Position numbers and translations under genes: made by a program. A DNA stretch of 38,401 bases from Acetobacter sp. (GTDB lineage: Bacteria; Pseudomonadota; Alphaproteobacteria; Acetobacterales; Acetobacteraceae), in the NCBI GenBank assembly GCA_017474285.1, contig JAFVHT010000027.1, forward strand, positions 1 through 38,401, given 5' to 3'. Shown here one piece after another: positions 9,127 to 19,628 of this stretch; the stretch's first letter is position 1; each line of letters begins with the position of its first letter. The notes below the pieces were generated by a model. That model was not told where the DNA came from, ran no database searches, and saw only the letters and a program-made list of their open reading frames with translations.

Positions 9127-9918
9127 ATGGCAATGCCTGATTTTACATTGCGCCAGCTGCTTGAGGCTGGTGTTCATTTTGGTCATCATACGCGCCGTTG
9201 GAACCCACGGATGGCACCGTATCTTTTTGGTGTGCGCAACCAAGTTCATATTATTGATCTTCAACAAACGGTAGGTTTGTTGGATCGTGCGCTCAAAGCG
9301 ATTCGTGATGTTGTTGCTGGCGGTGGCCGCGTTTTATTTGTTGGGACAAAGCGCGCAGCACAAGAACCAATTGCTGATGCAGCTCGTCGGTGTGGGCAAT
9401 ATTACGTCAATCATCGTTGGTTGGGCAGTATGCTCACAAATTGGAAAACAATTCAAGGCTCTATTAAACGTTTACGCCAAATTGATGAAAACATAGAAAG
9501 TGGTAACGCGGGTCTAACAAAAAAAGAAATGTTAGGACTAACGCGGGAACGCGATAAGCTTGAACGCTCTCTTGGCGGTATTAAAGAAATGGGCGGTGTG
9601 CCAGATATTTTGTTTGTTATTGATACCAATAAGGAAAAACTAGCTATCGAAGAAGCCAATAAACTTGGTATTCCGGTTGTGGCGGTGTTGGATAGTAATT
9701 CAGATCCACGGGGGGTGACTTACCCTGTTCCGGGTAATGATGATGCTATTCGCGCCATTGAGTTGTATTGTCATTTGGTTTCATCATCTGTGTTAGATGG
9801 TATTTCTGCTGAATTAGAAGCCTCTGGGGTTGATCTTGGGGCTTCTGAAGAACTGATTATTGAGTCAGAGTCAGAAAGTGAACCTGTTCAGGAAGCAACT
9901 TCCACAAAAGAGGCTTAA
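9127..9918 (+). CDS. rpsB: 30S ribosomal protein S2
   Basis: A 263-residue S2 with [16 protein letters not shown] at the N-terminus, [20 protein letters not shown] and the PDILFVID and [12 protein letters not shown] segments. All are characteristic of S2, which bridges the 30S head and body and helps recruit S1 and mRNA. The start ATG 9127 gives [15 protein letters not shown], a common alphaproteobacterial N-terminus. The acidic tail (about 30 residues rich in Glu and Ser) is a normal lineage extension. tsf follows 95 bp later, the classic rpsB-tsf arrangement. Confidence 0.98.
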   Translation: MAMPDFTLRQLLEAGVHFGHHTRRWNPRMAPYLFGVRNQVHIIDLQQTVGLLDRALKAIRDVVAGGGRVLFVGTKRAAQEPIADAARRCGQYYVNHRWLGSMLTNWKTIQGSIKRLRQIDENIESGNAGLTKKEMLGLTRERDKLERSLGGIKEMGGVPDILFVIDTNKEKLAIEEANKLGIPVVAVLDSNSDPRGVTYPVPGNDDAIRAIELYCHLVSSSVLDGISAELEASGVDLGASEELIIESESESEPVQEATSTKEA

Positions 9919-9930
9919 AAGCCTCTTTTG
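9905..9930 (+). terminator. Hairpin over the rpsB stop codon, attenuator between rpsB and tsf
   Basis: A 26-base near-perfect palindrome with two 12-base arms, CAAAAGAGGCTT and AAGCCTCTTTTG, around AA. The rpsB TAA lies inside it. The right arm ends in four T followed by GTCG, so it is a weak intrinsic terminator and would let part of the transcripts through to tsf. Confidence 0.55.
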
Positions 9931-10013
9931 TCGCGTTTATTAACGTTGATAAACACGCTTATTGATAGCTTTTATTGATAGCTGTGTGTTCTTGATTATA
10001 AAGGAGTGTACAA

Positions 10014-10919
10014 ATGGCGGAAATTACCGCTGCGTTGGTGAAGTCCCTGCGTGAAAGAACAGGGGCGGGTATGATGGATTGTAAAAAAGCCCTCCATGAA
10101 GCACAAGGTGATATTGAAGCGGCTGTTGATTGGTTGCGGAAAAAAGGGCTTGCCGCTGCGGCTAAAAAATCAGGGCGTGTTGCGGCAGAGGGGCTTGTGG
10201 CTGTTGCTTCTCAAGGTCGTTCTGCGGCTATGGTCGAAATAAACGCTGAGACAGATTTTGTTGCTCGTAATGAAGCCTTCCAAAGTTTTGTAGAATCGGT
10301 TGCACAGGTTGCTCTTAAAGTGGGCGATGACCTTGAGGTAATCAAAAAGACAATGCTTGACACGGGGCGTTCTGTGGCAGATGAGTTAACCCATCTTATC
10401 GCCACGATTGGAGAGAACATGTCTTTACGGCGTGCGCGTGTTTTGTCTGTGCCTTCAGGCGTTGTGGCAACCTATATGCACGGTGCATTGCGTGCTGGTT
10501 TGGGTAAAATTGGCGTTTTGGTGGCAATTGAAGCGCCGTCTTCTTCTGCGGCTATTGAGCAATTGGGTCGGCAAATTGGTATGCATATTGCAGCAACCCG
10601 CCCCTCTTCTGTAGATGTGAGCAGCCTTGACCCTGCAGAAATTGAGCGTGAGCGCGCCGTATTGATTGAGCAATCTCGCGCTTCGGGTAAGCCAGAAAAC
10701 ATTATTGAAAAAATGGTGGAAGGGCGTATCCGGAAGTTCTATGAGGAGGTTGTTCTTCTCGAACAGGTCTGGGTACATGATGGTGAAAGCCGTGTTAAAG
10801 ACATTGTGAAAAAAGCCGGTGTTACTTTGGCAGGTTTCGAACGTTTTCAGTTGGGTGAAGGGATTGAAAAAGTCGCTGATGATTTTGCTGCTGAAGTAAG
10901 CAAGGTTGCTGGCGTTTAA
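10014..10919 (+). CDS. tsf: Elongation factor Ts
   Basis: A 301-residue nucleotide-exchange factor for EF-Tu. The UBA-like N-terminus carries the signature [13 protein letters not shown] (about residues 15-27), followed by [14 protein letters not shown]. The core has [11 protein letters not shown], whose Asp-Phe contacts the magnesium site of EF-Tu, and the C-terminus has the [18 protein letters not shown] helix. Start ATG 10014 is preceded by AAGGAG at 7-8 bases. The length matches other alphaproteobacteria. Probably co-transcribed with rpsB through the leaky hairpin. Confidence 0.98.
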   Translation: MAEITAALVKSLRERTGAGMMDCKKALHEAQGDIEAAVDWLRKKGLAAAAKKSGRVAAEGLVAVASQGRSAAMVEINAETDFVARNEAFQSFVESVAQVALKVGDDLEVIKKTMLDTGRSVADELTHLIATIGENMSLRRARVLSVPSGVVATYMHGALRAGLGKIGVLVAIEAPSSSAAIEQLGRQIGMHIAATRPSSVDVSSLDPAEIERERAVLIEQSRASGKPENIIEKMVEGRIRKFYEEVVLLEQVWVHDGESRVKDIVKKAGVTLAGFERFQLGEGIEKVADDFAAEVSKVAGV

Positions 10920-10960
10920 TCCTTGATTTTGAGTGCATTTTTCATGGTGAGCTAGGCAGG

Positions 10961-11740
10961 ATGTCTCTTGAAAAGGAGGCACCTGCCCTTGTTATTTTTA
11001 CAGCTCCCATGGGAGAAAGAGCCGCGCGTGTTCATGTGTTGACAGAGGCACAAGGGCTAACGCGTGGTGTGGCTTATGGTGTTACGAATCAAACAGCACG
11101 GGCTTTATGGCAGCTTGGCAATGTGGTTAAAACCCGTATGCGCCAACGAGGGGAAGGGGGCATTCTAACCTTTTCTGGGGAAGTAATGGAAGTCTATGCT
11201 GTTCGTTTGTTTGAAGTACCTTTAGCGTTAGATTTAGTACAATCTGTTTGCGCGTTGCTTAATACAACTTTATTAGAGCATGATCCTTGTCCGTTTTTAT
11301 GGGCGCAAACACTCTATTTTTTAGCGTCTTTATGTGATCTTTGTAAAACTCACAAAAGGAGAGAGGATGAGGTTGTGCCTCTTTATATCCGCTGGGAAGT
11401 ATTGCTTTTACAAACGCTTGGTTTTGGGTTGGATTTTTCTTGTTGCGCAGTAACGGGTGATCGGGAAAATTTAGTTTATGTTTCCCCGCGTACAGGGCGG
11501 GCGGTGAGCGAGGATGGGGCAGGCATATGGCGCGATCGTTTGCTCTCTTTGCCAGAGTTTTTATTAACAAAGGAAAAAAAGGGAGCGCCTTTTCAGTGGT
11601 TAGAAGGGCTTCATTTAACAGGGTATTTTTTACAACGTCATGTTTATGACCAATATCATCGACCTATGCCCATTATCCGGCAACGTCTAAGTGAACGTAT
11701 TAAAAAATTAGTGAGGCAAACCAATGCACGCAATAGCTGA
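10961..11740 (+). CDS. recO: DNA repair protein RecO
   Basis: A 259-residue protein with the RecO layout: an N-terminal OB-fold (residues about 8-80, including HVLTEAQGLTRGVAYG) and a helical C-terminal domain with PLYIRWEVLLLQTLGFGLDF, LVYVSPRTGRAVS and a KKLVRQ tail. RecO loads RecA on SSB-coated DNA in the RecFOR pathway. The usual zinc-finger cysteines of RecO are reduced here to scattered Cys. The ATG at 10961 follows AGGCAGG closely. The purine-rich AAAAGGAGG inside codons 4-7 has no in-frame start at a useful distance. The 3' end overlaps parC by 17 bp, suggesting coupled translation. Confidence 0.9.
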   Translation: MSLEKEAPALVIFTAPMGERAARVHVLTEAQGLTRGVAYGVTNQTARALWQLGNVVKTRMRQRGEGGILTFSGEVMEVYAVRLFEVPLALDLVQSVCALLNTTLLEHDPCPFLWAQTLYFLASLCDLCKTHKRREDEVVPLYIRWEVLLLQTLGFGLDFSCCAVTGDRENLVYVSPRTGRAVSEDGAGIWRDRLLSLPEFLLTKEKKGAPFQWLEGLHLTGYFLQRHVYDQYHRPMPIIRQRLSERIKKLVRQTNARNS

Positions 11741-13934
11741 AAACAATATAGGTCATGTTGAAGACGTCAAATTAGCCGAGGCTTTACAAGAGCGTTATCT
11801 TGCTTATGCGCTCTCAACAATTATGTCGCGATCATTGCCGGATGTGCGTGATGGTCTTAAACCTGTCCATCGGCGGCTGATTTATGCCATGCACCAGCTG
11901 CGATTAGATCCAACTTCTGGCTTCAAAAAATGCGCCCGTGTTGTGGGAGATGTTATTGGTAAATTTCATCCTCATGGGGATTCGTCAGTGTATGAAGCCT
12001 TAGTGCGTTTAGCGCAGGATTTTGCTGTGCGTTATCCATTGGTTGAAGGGCAGGGGAATTTTGGTTCCATTGATGGGGATAACCCCGCCGCTATGCGTTA
12101 TACAGAGGCAAGGCTTACTGATGTGGCTGTGGCTTTGTTAGAAGGGATTGAGGAAAATTCTGTTGATTTTCATGCAACTTATGATGGGGAAGAACAAGAA
12201 CCTTCTGTTTTACCAGCGGCTTTTCCTAATCTTTTAGCCAATGGAGCAACGGGTATCGCTGTGGGGATGGCAACGAGTATCCCTCCCCATAACGCGGCAG
12301 AATTGTGCGCTGCCGCTGCCCTTTTGGTGCGAGATCCTGAGATAGAGACGCGTGCATTACTCTCTGTTATGCGGGGACCAGATTTCCCAACAGGCGGGCT
12401 GATTATGGAAGACGTAGAGACCATTCTTCATGCCTATGAAACAGGACGGGGCAGTTTTCGGGTGCGGGCACGCTGGGAGGTAGAGCAAGGGCGTTTTGGT
12501 ATGTGGCAAATTGTGGTCACTGAAATTCCTTATCAGGTGCAAAAAGCCCGTTTAATTGAACAAATTGCGCATTTATTAGAACAAAAAAAGCTCATTCTTT
12601 TAGAAGATGTGCGTGATGAAAGCACCGATGAGATCCGTCTTGTGTTAGAGCCAAAATCACGCGGGGTTGAGCCAGAAATTTTAATGGAAACATTGTTCCA
12701 AACAACCGCCTTAGAAAGTCGTTTTACATTGAATATGAATGTGATTGGGGCTAATCGCTTACCAGCAGTTATGGGGCTTCGGCAGGTCTTGCAGGCATGG
12801 CTTGATCATAGGTATGAGGTGTTAGAACGGCGTTATAAGTATCGGTTACAGGCGGTAGAACGGCGCTTAGAAATTCTTGAAGGCTTTTTAAGCGTTTATA
12901 TGAATTTGGATAGAGTGATCCAGATTGTCCGAGAGGAAGAAGATCCTAAAGCAACGCTGATAGCCACATTTACTTTAACAGATCTTCAGGCAGAAACAGT
13001 GCTTAATATGCGCCTGCGTGCCTTACGTCGGTTAGAAGAAATGGAAATTCGCCGTGAGTATGAAAAATTATCGGCAGAAAAAACCGATTTGGTGACTTTA
13101 TTAGGTGATAAAACGTTACGGTGGCAACGTATTGAGGCAGAATTACATACTATGGCAGAGGTATTTTCTCGCGGGCGTGTAGGGCAAAGACGCAGCACGC
13201 TTCTTTCTGCCCCACGTGCCATCACAATTCTTGTACAGGATATGATTGAACGTGAACCGATGACGGTCATTTTATCACAAAAAGGATGGCTGAAAGCCGT
13301 TAAAAGCCATTCGGTTGATTTAGAAAAACAAAAATTCAAGGAAAGCGATTCTTTAAGAATAGCTTTACCCTGTATGAGTACAGATAAAATCTGTTTTTTC
13401 GCAACAGACGGACGCGCCTTTACACTGAAAGTTGCCGATTTATGTCGGGCTGGTCGCCATGATGGGCAGCCTGTACGCCTGTTAATTGATTTATCTAATG
13501 ATCAAGACATTGTATCTATGTTTGTTTTAGAAGATGGAAAACATCGCCTTGTTGTCTCTCATTCTGGGCGTGGTATGCTTGTTGAAGATAAAGCCCTTGT
13601 GGCAGAAAAGCGTACAGGCCGGCAAGTTTTTAACCTGAAAGAAGGAGAAAAAATTCAATTTTGTCTTTTAGCCCAAGGGGATAGGGTTGCTATTTTAGGA
13701 GAAAACCGTCGTTTTTTAATTTTCCCGTTAGAACAAATACCAATGATGACACGGGGTTCTGGTGTTGTTTTACAAAAATATGCAGACGGTGGGGTACATC
13801 AAGTGAGAGTATTTAACGCAGTGGAAGGGCTTTCTTGGTTGCCGAATACAAAGATTCGGTCTATGAACGATTTGCAAGAATGGTCTTCACGACGTGCTGC
13901 AACAGGAAAAAAAGCGCCCCTTTGGGCACGGTAA
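11724..13934 (+). CDS. parC: DNA topoisomerase IV subunit A
   Basis: A 736-residue type IIA topoisomerase A subunit that unlinks daughter chromosomes together with ParE, which is not in this window. The N-terminal winged-helix domain carries SRSLPDVRDGLKPVHRRL, GKFHPHGDSSVYEALV (the quinolone-resistance region, with wild-type-like Ser and Glu) and the catalytic tyrosine at residue 126 in AAMRYTEARL. The tower and coiled-coil are followed by a beta-pinwheel C-terminal domain that is shorter than in GyrA, which supports ParC over GyrA. Start ATG 11724 has GAGG seven bases upstream and lies inside recO. Confidence 0.95.
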   Translation: MHAIAENNIGHVEDVKLAEALQERYLAYALSTIMSRSLPDVRDGLKPVHRRLIYAMHQLRLDPTSGFKKCARVVGDVIGKFHPHGDSSVYEALVRLAQDFAVRYPLVEGQGNFGSIDGDNPAAMRYTEARLTDVAVALLEGIEENSVDFHATYDGEEQEPSVLPAAFPNLLANGATGIAVGMATSIPPHNAAELCAAAALLVRDPEIETRALLSVMRGPDFPTGGLIMEDVETILHAYETGRGSFRVRARWEVEQGRFGMWQIVVTEIPYQVQKARLIEQIAHLLEQKKLILLEDVRDESTDEIRLVLEPKSRGVEPEILMETLFQTTALESRFTLNMNVIGANRLPAVMGLRQVLQAWLDHRYEVLERRYKYRLQAVERRLEILEGFLSVYMNLDRVIQIVREEEDPKATLIATFTLTDLQAETVLNMRLRALRRLEEMEIRREYEKLSAEKTDLVTLLGDKTLRWQRIEAELHTMAEVFSRGRVGQRRSTLLSAPRAITILVQDMIEREPMTVILSQKGWLKAVKSHSVDLEKQKFKESDSLRIALPCMSTDKICFFATDGRAFTLKVADLCRAGRHDGQPVRLLIDLSNDQDIVSMFVLEDGKHRLVVSHSGRGMLVEDKALVAEKRTGRQVFNLKEGEKIQFCLLAQGDRVAILGENRRFLIFPLEQIPMMTRGSGVVLQKYADGGVHQVRVFNAVEGLSWLPNTKIRSMNDLQEWSSRRAATGKKAPLWAR

Positions 13935-13937
13935 GTT

Positions 13938-13990
13938 TATTTTTTCTTTTTTCTAATCTCATGAGATTGATAAGAGAAAAAGAAAAAAGA
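13938..13990. terminator. Bidirectional terminator between parC and hemB
   Basis: The 14-base palindrome AATCTCATGAGATT (13955-13968) is flanked by a long T-rich stretch on the left and the matching A-rich stretch on the right. It works as a hairpin plus U-tract for either strand, as expected between convergent genes. Confidence 0.65.
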
Positions 13991-14029
13991 GAGGTTATCA
14001 ATTTACGCCCTTCTTTTGATCAATCCCTT

Positions 14030-15034
14030 TTATAGACCCTGTCTTTTACGAAGAATTGTAGCGGCTTCAAGGGCAAAATACGTTAAGACGCCATGCGCAC
14101 CGGCACGGCGAAACGATAAGAGACTTTCTATAATCGCTTGTTCACGCGCTAGCCAACCATTATTGATCGCTGCGGAGAGCATGGCATATTCGCCAGAAAC
14201 TTGGTACCCAAATGTTGGCACACCAAAAGTATCGTGCACACGCCAAATAATGTCCAAATAGGGCATACCCGGCTTGACCATAACCATATCCGCACCCTCT
14301 TCAATATCCATAGCGACTTCACGGAGGGCTTCACGGCTATTAGCAGGGTCCATTTGATAGGTTTTTTTATTACCCTTGAGAAAACTATTTGATCCAAGCG
14401 CATCGCGAAATGGACCATAAAAGGCGCTTGCGTATTTCACAGCGTAAGACATAATACGCGTGTTGATAAGCGTATGGCTATCAAGGGCTTTTCGTATGAG
14501 ACCAATACGTCCATCCATCATGTCGGAGGGGGCTATAATATCAATGCCCGCTTGTGCCTGATGAATAGCCTGTTGAGAGAGAATTGTTACAGAAGCATCG
14601 TTGACAACATAACCATTTTCAACAAGCCCATCATGTCCATGTTGGGTGTAGGGATCAAGAGCAACATCGCCAATTAAAGCCATGTCAGGAAATTCTTGCT
14701 TCAGAAGACGAGCAGCACGGCACATTAAATTATCAGGGTTAGTTGCCTCTGTTCCATGTTCATCGCGTTTATGGGTCGGTGTAACAGGGAAAAGTGCTAA
14801 TGCAGGAATCCCTAAACGCGCAGCAGGTTCTACATGGCTTGCGAGGAGATCAAGCGTAACACGCCGAACACCTGGCATAGAGGCTACGTCGGTTGTTGTT
14901 TTTGTCCCTTCTGTAAAGAAAATGGGCCAAATAAGATTATCAATATGTAGTGTATTTTCTGCAACAAGACGCCTCGTTGCATTGTCATAACGATTACGAC
15001 GTGGACGATAGGATGGAAAACGACCAACAATCAC
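14030..15034 (-). CDS. hemB: Porphobilinogen synthase (delta-aminolevulinic acid dehydratase)
   Basis: A 334-residue enzyme that condenses two 5-aminolevulinate molecules to porphobilinogen in heme synthesis. The two active-site lysines are Lys200 in SYAVKYASAFYGPFR and Lys254 in MVKPGMPYLD. The metal region reads DVALDPYTQHGHDG and lacks the three-cysteine zinc site, so it is the magnesium/potassium-type enzyme common in Alphaproteobacteria. The start is GTG at 15034, with AGGA nine bases upstream and no better ATG. It converges on parC; no other heme gene is in the window. Confidence 0.96.
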   Translation of the reverse strand: MIVGRFPSYRPRRNRYDNATRRLVAENTLHIDNLIWPIFFTEGTKTTTDVASMPGVRRVTLDLLASHVEPAARLGIPALALFPVTPTHKRDEHGTEATNPDNLMCRAARLLKQEFPDMALIGDVALDPYTQHGHDGLVENGYVVNDASVTILSQQAIHQAQAGIDIIAPSDMMDGRIGLIRKALDSHTLINTRIMSYAVKYASAFYGPFRDALGSNSFLKGNKKTYQMDPANSREALREVAMDIEEGADMVMVKPGMPYLDIIWRVHDTFGVPTFGYQVSGEYAMLSAAINNGWLAREQAIIESLLSFRRAGAHGVLTYFALEAATILRKRQGL

Positions 15035-15156
15035 GGGGAAAATTCCTAAAAACCATTAAAACCGATTCAATAATAGTATTAAATCATTATAAGAGAGTAC
15101 ATTCAACAAGAGAACTTTATAACCCAATTATAAACATAAAGGGGATAAACGCTCTC

Positions 15157-16632
15157 TTATTGGTTTATGAACATCTCATGATGGACGTGAGCGAGTTTGC
15201 TGTGCCGAATACCATAAAGAAAATAAATAGCCATACCGATAACGAGCCACGCAATTAACCTCATCCATGTTACTAAATCAAGGCAAACCATAATGGTTGC
15301 AGAAGATAAAATACCTAGAATAGGAATAATATCTCCACCAGGGACGCGGAACGTGCGCGGGTGATCAGGCTCTTTACGGCGTAAAATCATCACAATGAGA
15401 CAAACAAGGATAAAGGCGAGTAAAGTGCCGATAGAGGTCATATGCCCAAGGTCAGAAATAGGGAAAAAGGCGGCTAATAAAGCGGTCATCGCCATAATAA
15501 ACAGGTTAGAAATCCAAGGCGTTTGAAAATGTGAATGGGTAACACCAAAGAAGTGAGGTAATAACCCATCGCGCGCCATCGTCAAAAATATACGACTTTG
15601 TCCAAATAAAAGCGTAATGAGAACTGAGGTAAACCCGAAAATAATGCCGATTTTAATGGCGAGTTGTAACCAAATATAAGGGGTTTGGTTAATGGCTGTA
15701 GCAACAGGTGCCGCATCATCAATCATATCGTGGTAATTGACAAGCCCGACAAGAACAAATGAAAAAGTCACATAAGCAAGGGCTGTAATAAAAAGACCGC
15801 CTAAAAAGCCTATCGGCATATTACGTTCAGGATCTTTCGTTTCTTGTGCAGCGGTAGACAGTGAGTCAAAACCTACATAGGCAAAGAAAATAACGCCTGC
15901 TGCTCGCATAACGCCTGAAAATCCATAATGCCCAAATGTGCCATTATTAGGGGGAATAAACGGTCTATAATTCGCGTAATTAATATAATGTAATCCAAAA
16001 CCAACGAAAGACGCGATAATAAGAAGCTTAATAACAACGATAACCGAATTAACAAGGGAGGATTTAGAAGCGCCAAAAATAAGCAGAACAGAAACAGCAA
16101 CAAGAATAAGGACAGCCGGAAGATTAAAGAATCCGTGTGTAAGGGTACCGTCTGAAAGGTGTACCGTTTCAAAAGGGGAGGCTGATAGTCGTAGGTCAAT
16201 GCTTATATGCCAATTTGCTAAAAGAGAAATAACATAACGTGACCAACTTACGGCAACGGTTGAAGCGCCAACAGCGTATTCTAATATTAAAGCCCAACCA
16301 ATAGTCCAGGCCATAACCTCACCTATGGCGACATAGGTATAGGTGTAGGTACTACCAGAAATGGGCATCATACCTGCAAGCTCACTATAGCAAAGAGCCA
16401 CAAAACTGCAGGCAATAGCTGAGATAATAAACGAGAGTACAACAGCAGGACCTGCATTTTGGGCGGCAGCAATACCAGTGAGAGAAAACAAACCAGCCCC
16501 TATGGTATTGCCAACGCAGAAAGCAATCAGCCCATAAGGACCTAAGACACGTTTGAGAGCAACGGGATTATTATTCAGAGTATTGAGGGAAAGGCGTCGC
16601 ATAAGTTTTGAGGAGATTTTATTTTGTTTCAT
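15157..16632 (-). CDS. APC-superfamily amino acid permease (cationic amino acid transporter type)
   Basis: A 491-residue inner-membrane transporter with about 12 hydrophobic segments. Transmembrane segment 1 carries the APC signature FCVGNTIGAGLFSLTG (residues about 37-52). Segment 3 has GSTYTYTYVAIGE and segment 6 has FFAYVGFDSLSTAAQETKDPERN, all typical of the cationic amino acid transporter/YfnA-like subgroup. It probably takes up amino acids with protons; the substrate cannot be assigned. It precedes hemB on the same strand with a gap of over 120 bp, so joint transcription is uncertain. Its start faces away from glyA across about 400 bp. Confidence 0.9.
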   Translation of the reverse strand: MKQNKISSKLMRRLSLNTLNNNPVALKRVLGPYGLIAFCVGNTIGAGLFSLTGIAAAQNAGPAVVLSFIISAIACSFVALCYSELAGMMPISGSTYTYTYVAIGEVMAWTIGWALILEYAVGASTVAVSWSRYVISLLANWHISIDLRLSASPFETVHLSDGTLTHGFFNLPAVLILVAVSVLLIFGASKSSLVNSVIVVIKLLIIASFVGFGLHYINYANYRPFIPPNNGTFGHYGFSGVMRAAGVIFFAYVGFDSLSTAAQETKDPERNMPIGFLGGLFITALAYVTFSFVLVGLVNYHDMIDDAAPVATAINQTPYIWLQLAIKIGIIFGFTSVLITLLFGQSRIFLTMARDGLLPHFFGVTHSHFQTPWISNLFIMAMTALLAAFFPISDLGHMTSIGTLLAFILVCLIVMILRRKEPDHPRTFRVPGGDIIPILGILSSATIMVCLDLVTWMRLIAWLVIGMAIYFLYGIRHSKLAHVHHEMFINQ

Positions 16633-17029
16633 GTTTATTTTGCCTCATAATGCTTCCTTAGCCGTAGGTTAAAATTAGGATTGTAGAAGAGCATGCGATG
16701 AAAAGTAAAAGTAAGAAAAACCTAAACCCAATCTCTAGCGTATTACACAGGAATCAGTAGTTTATTTATTATCTGTTAAAAGAGCCTTTATAGGTAGAAT
16801 TTCGTTATTTGTAAAGAGTTTGTATATAAAGATCTTGAGAATGCGTTATAACGTGTTCTAGAAGGTGTGAACGGATAAATTATTATCACATTTTCTGTCA
16901 ATATTGTCTGAATAATGTCAGAATATTATTGTTGTCTTTATCGGTTACTTTGTTTTACTATGAGACTTATAACCACATATTGACGAAGAAAATTCCCATA
17001 ACACAAGGATATATAGGGATAGGTTTTCT
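16633..17029. promoter_or_regulatory. Divergent promoter region between the permease and glyA
   Basis: An AT-rich 397-bp gap with no open frame of note. A possible glyA promoter is TTGTCT at 16904-16909 with TATTGT 17 bases later (16927-16932). No clear operator or riboswitch was recognised; a glycine riboswitch-like pattern was looked for and not found. Confidence 0.35.
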
Positions 17030-18334
17030 ATGAAACAGACCATAAAGCAAAGCAGTCTCAATCATTTTTTTTGTGCCTCACTTTCTGAACAAGATCCCGC
17101 AGTGGCTTCGGCTGTCGAGGCTGAGTTGAAGCGTCAACAAGAAGGGATTGAGTTAATTGCTAGTGAGAACATTGTTTCCGCTGCAGTGTTGGCAGCGCAA
17201 GGCAGTGTTTTGACGAATAAATACGCTGAAGGCTACTCGGGGCGCCGTTATTATGGAGGGTGTGTCGAAGTCGATAAAGTAGAGACGTTGGCTATTGAAC
17301 GGGTTAAGCAATTATTTGGCGCAGCTTATGCTAATGTACAACCGCATTCTGGGGCAAATGCCAACCAAGCCGCTTTTATGGCAATGGGTAAACCGGGGGA
17401 TTGTGTTTTAGGGATGAGTTTAGCCTCTGGTGGGCATTTAACGCATGGCGCGGCCCCTAATTACTCCGGTAAATGGTTTAACGCGGTACAATATGGTGTG
17501 CGTCGTCAAGATGGTTTCCTTGATTATGAGGAAATGGAACGCCTAGCACGGGAGCATCGTCCGAAAATTATTATTGCAGGTGGGTCGGCTTATCCGCGTA
17601 TTATTGATTTTGCCCGTTTTCGGTATGTAGCCGATGAGGTTGGTGCCTATCTTATGGTCGATATGGCACATTTTGCGGGGCTTGTTGCTGCTGGTCTTTA
17701 TCCTAATCCTATGGAACACGCCCATATTGTCACCTCAACCACGCATAAAACGTTACGCGGTCCACGGGGGGGCTTAATTTTAACCAATGATGCTGACCTT
17801 TCTAAAAAAATCAATTCTGCTGTTTTTCCGGGTTTGCAGGGTGGCCCTCTCATGCATGTGATTGCTGCTAAAGCTGTGGCGTTTGGGGAGGCCTTACAGC
17901 CTGACTTTCACACTTATCAGGCTGCGGTTAAGAAAAATGCTGCTGTTTTAGCAGAAGTTCTCGTAGAACGGGGCTTTGATATTGTTACGGGGGGTACAGA
18001 TTCACACCTTCTTTTGGTCGATTTACGCCCGAAAAAAGTTACAGGAAAAGCCGCTGAAGCGGCATTAGAACGGGCAGGAATGACAGCCAATAAAAACGCT
18101 ATTCCTTTTGATCCTGAAAAACCAACTGTAACATCAGGTATCCGGTTGGGAAGTCCTGCTGCCACAACACGTGGTTTCCGCGAAGAAGAATTTCGTCAAA
18201 TTGGTGTGATGATTGATGAGGTTTTAACGGCTTTAGCCCATTCAGGAGGAGAGGGGGATTCGGCTGTGGAACATGCGGTGCATACCCGTGTGCGGGAGCT
18301 TTGTGCGCGTTTTCCTATTTACTCTTGTGCGTAA
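17030..18334 (+). CDS. glyA: Serine hydroxymethyltransferase
   Basis: A 434-residue PLP enzyme that converts serine and tetrahydrofolate to glycine and methylene-tetrahydrofolate, the main source of one-carbon units. Key features are [10 protein letters not shown], the [16 protein letters not shown] segment, [23 protein letters not shown] and the PLP lysine at residue 240 in [14 protein letters not shown]. Full length. It is a single-gene unit, converging with the RNase P RNA gene on the other strand. Confidence 0.97.
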   Translation: MKQTIKQSSLNHFFCASLSEQDPAVASAVEAELKRQQEGIELIASENIVSAAVLAAQGSVLTNKYAEGYSGRRYYGGCVEVDKVETLAIERVKQLFGAAYANVQPHSGANANQAAFMAMGKPGDCVLGMSLASGGHLTHGAAPNYSGKWFNAVQYGVRRQDGFLDYEEMERLAREHRPKIIIAGGSAYPRIIDFARFRYVADEVGAYLMVDMAHFAGLVAAGLYPNPMEHAHIVTSTTHKTLRGPRGGLILTNDADLSKKINSAVFPGLQGGPLMHVIAAKAVAFGEALQPDFHTYQAAVKKNAAVLAEVLVERGFDIVTGGTDSHLLLVDLRPKKVTGKAAEAALERAGMTANKNAIPFDPEKPTVTSGIRLGSPAATTRGFREEEFRQIGVMIDEVLTALAHSGGEGDSAVEHAVHTRVRELCARFPIYSCA

Positions 18335-18434
18335 CTCTACGTAAGGGGACTTAGTAAGGGGGCGCGTAAACTGCGTTTCTCCTTTTTGGTTTTTCTTTTT
18401 GGTTTTCCCTTTTTCTTTTTGATGAGGTGAGAAA

Positions 18435-18850
18435 GGCGAGATGGTCTATAAGCCGGGTTCTGTCTAACCTTTTGAGGGGTTAGGACGATCATTCCTCTAG
18501 GACCTATTTCGCAATAGGTCTCACGCGACCAACCCGAACAGAAGGACGGGAGGTCCTTGAGGTTTGCGGAAGGAGGGACGCAACCTCTACTGTTCCTATT
18601 CGGTCTTGCTCCCAGTGGGGTTTGCCGTGCCTCTTTTGTTACCAAAAGAGCGGTGCGCTCTTACCACACCGTTTCACCCTTACCTTTAACGTGTTGTGAG
18701 AACCCACCCCACGCCAGAAAGGCGGTTTGTTTTCTGTGGTACTGTCCCTAGGGTTACCCCCGCCAGCCGTTAGCTGACACTGTTCTCCCGTGGAGCCCGG
18801 ACTTTCCTCTGTTATTAAGACAACAACAGCGATCGTCCGACCATCTCGCC
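18435..18850 (-). ncRNA. rnpB: RNase P RNA (bacterial type A)
   Basis: The minus strand starts with GGCGAGATGG (18850-18841), which pairs perfectly with the 3' end CCATCTCGCC (18444-18435) to form P1. The universally conserved core follows: GAGGAAAGTCCGGGCTCC near the 5' end, then ACAGTGTCAGCTAACGG, GGGGGTAACCCTAGGG and ACAGTACCACAGAAAACA, and near the 3' end ACAGAACCCGGCTTATAGAC. The length of about 416 bases fits the alphaproteobacterial type. This RNA is the catalytic part of the enzyme that trims tRNA 5' ends. Open frames called across it on either strand are spurious. Confidence 0.97.
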
Positions 18851-18886
18851 ATAAATATCCTGTAACATAATAAGGAACGAGGTCAA
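18851..18886 (-). promoter_or_regulatory. Candidate promoter of rnpB
   Basis: On the minus strand TTGACC (18886-18881) lies 36 bases before the first base of the mature RNA, an ideal -35 position. The -10 region about 17 bases further on (around TACAGGAT) is a poor match to the consensus. Confidence 0.4.
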
Positions 18887-18923
18887 GCGCTTCTGTGTGT
18901 GGGTGTCATAAGTTTTATTAAAT

Positions 18924-19394
18924 TTATAAAGGTATTGAATCCGATATAGGGTGAAAAATACCCGGTGAATTTTGGTCAGATTCAATGGTGTGATGCACAC
19001 GATCCACGCGCAACGTTAATAAAATTTGGGGTATTGTCGCGAGGCTGTGTTCAGCCCGTGGGCAAGGAGGCGCGTGTTTTTCTAACACGTTAATCCGTGA
19101 CGCTGTTAGGGGGTCATTCCCGTTGAGAATAAATAAAAGACATTCTGGTGGTGCATGAGTCATGCCATTATGGGTAATCAGTAAGCGCAAATGTTGGACA
19201 AGGGCTGTATTATCGTACCAACTTTCTGGTTTAAAACTGTAACGATCAATAAGAACGTCCATCATGCCACTTTGTGCGAGGAGGAGCATAAACACGCCAA
19301 GTAAAAGCGCAAGGACGGCTCGCCGTACAAGATGTTGGCGTAATCGCTTTTTATGAGGAATATTGAGAGGGGACGGAGAATGAGAAATTGTCAT
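18924..19394 (-). CDS. Hypothetical membrane-anchored protein
   Basis: 156 residues, not recognised. The basic N-terminus (KKRLRQHLVRR) is followed by one strongly hydrophobic segment at about residues 26-45 (LALLLGVFMLLLAQSG). The remainder is a soluble domain that would lie in the periplasm, with three cysteines (one in PPECLLF, two in PPCPRAE) and no known motif. The ATG start at 19394 lies on the opposite strand from gapR. Codon use resembles the neighbouring core genes, so it is probably a real lineage-specific protein rather than a chance frame. Confidence 0.6.
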   Translation of the reverse strand: MTISHSPSPLNIPHKKRLRQHLVRRAVLALLLGVFMLLLAQSGMMDVLIDRYSFKPESWYDNTALVQHLRLLITHNGMTHAPPECLLFILNGNDPLTASRINVLEKHAPPCPRAEHSLATIPQILLTLRVDRVHHTIESDQNSPGIFHPISDSIPL

Positions 19395-19628
19395 AAGTCA
19401 TAACAGGATAAGATAATAAGATAAAAAGCCAAAAGAGGGACAAGAGAGAAAAGAGTTTTTTGAAAGGGTTAGAACAGGCTTGTTTGGAAGTCATCATGGA
19501 GTGTGGTATAGTATTTATGAGAAAAATTATAACACACGATACCCCTTCTATAACCTTAAAGAGGAGAGGTGTAAAAAAGGGGGGTGTAAAAATGCACAAT
19601 ACAAGGATTATCAAAAGGGATTATGACC

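Noticed and set aside
18337..18751. Open frames on both strands at 18337-18645 and 18557-18751
   Set aside because: They lie wholly or largely over the RNase P RNA gene, which explains the conserved sequence.
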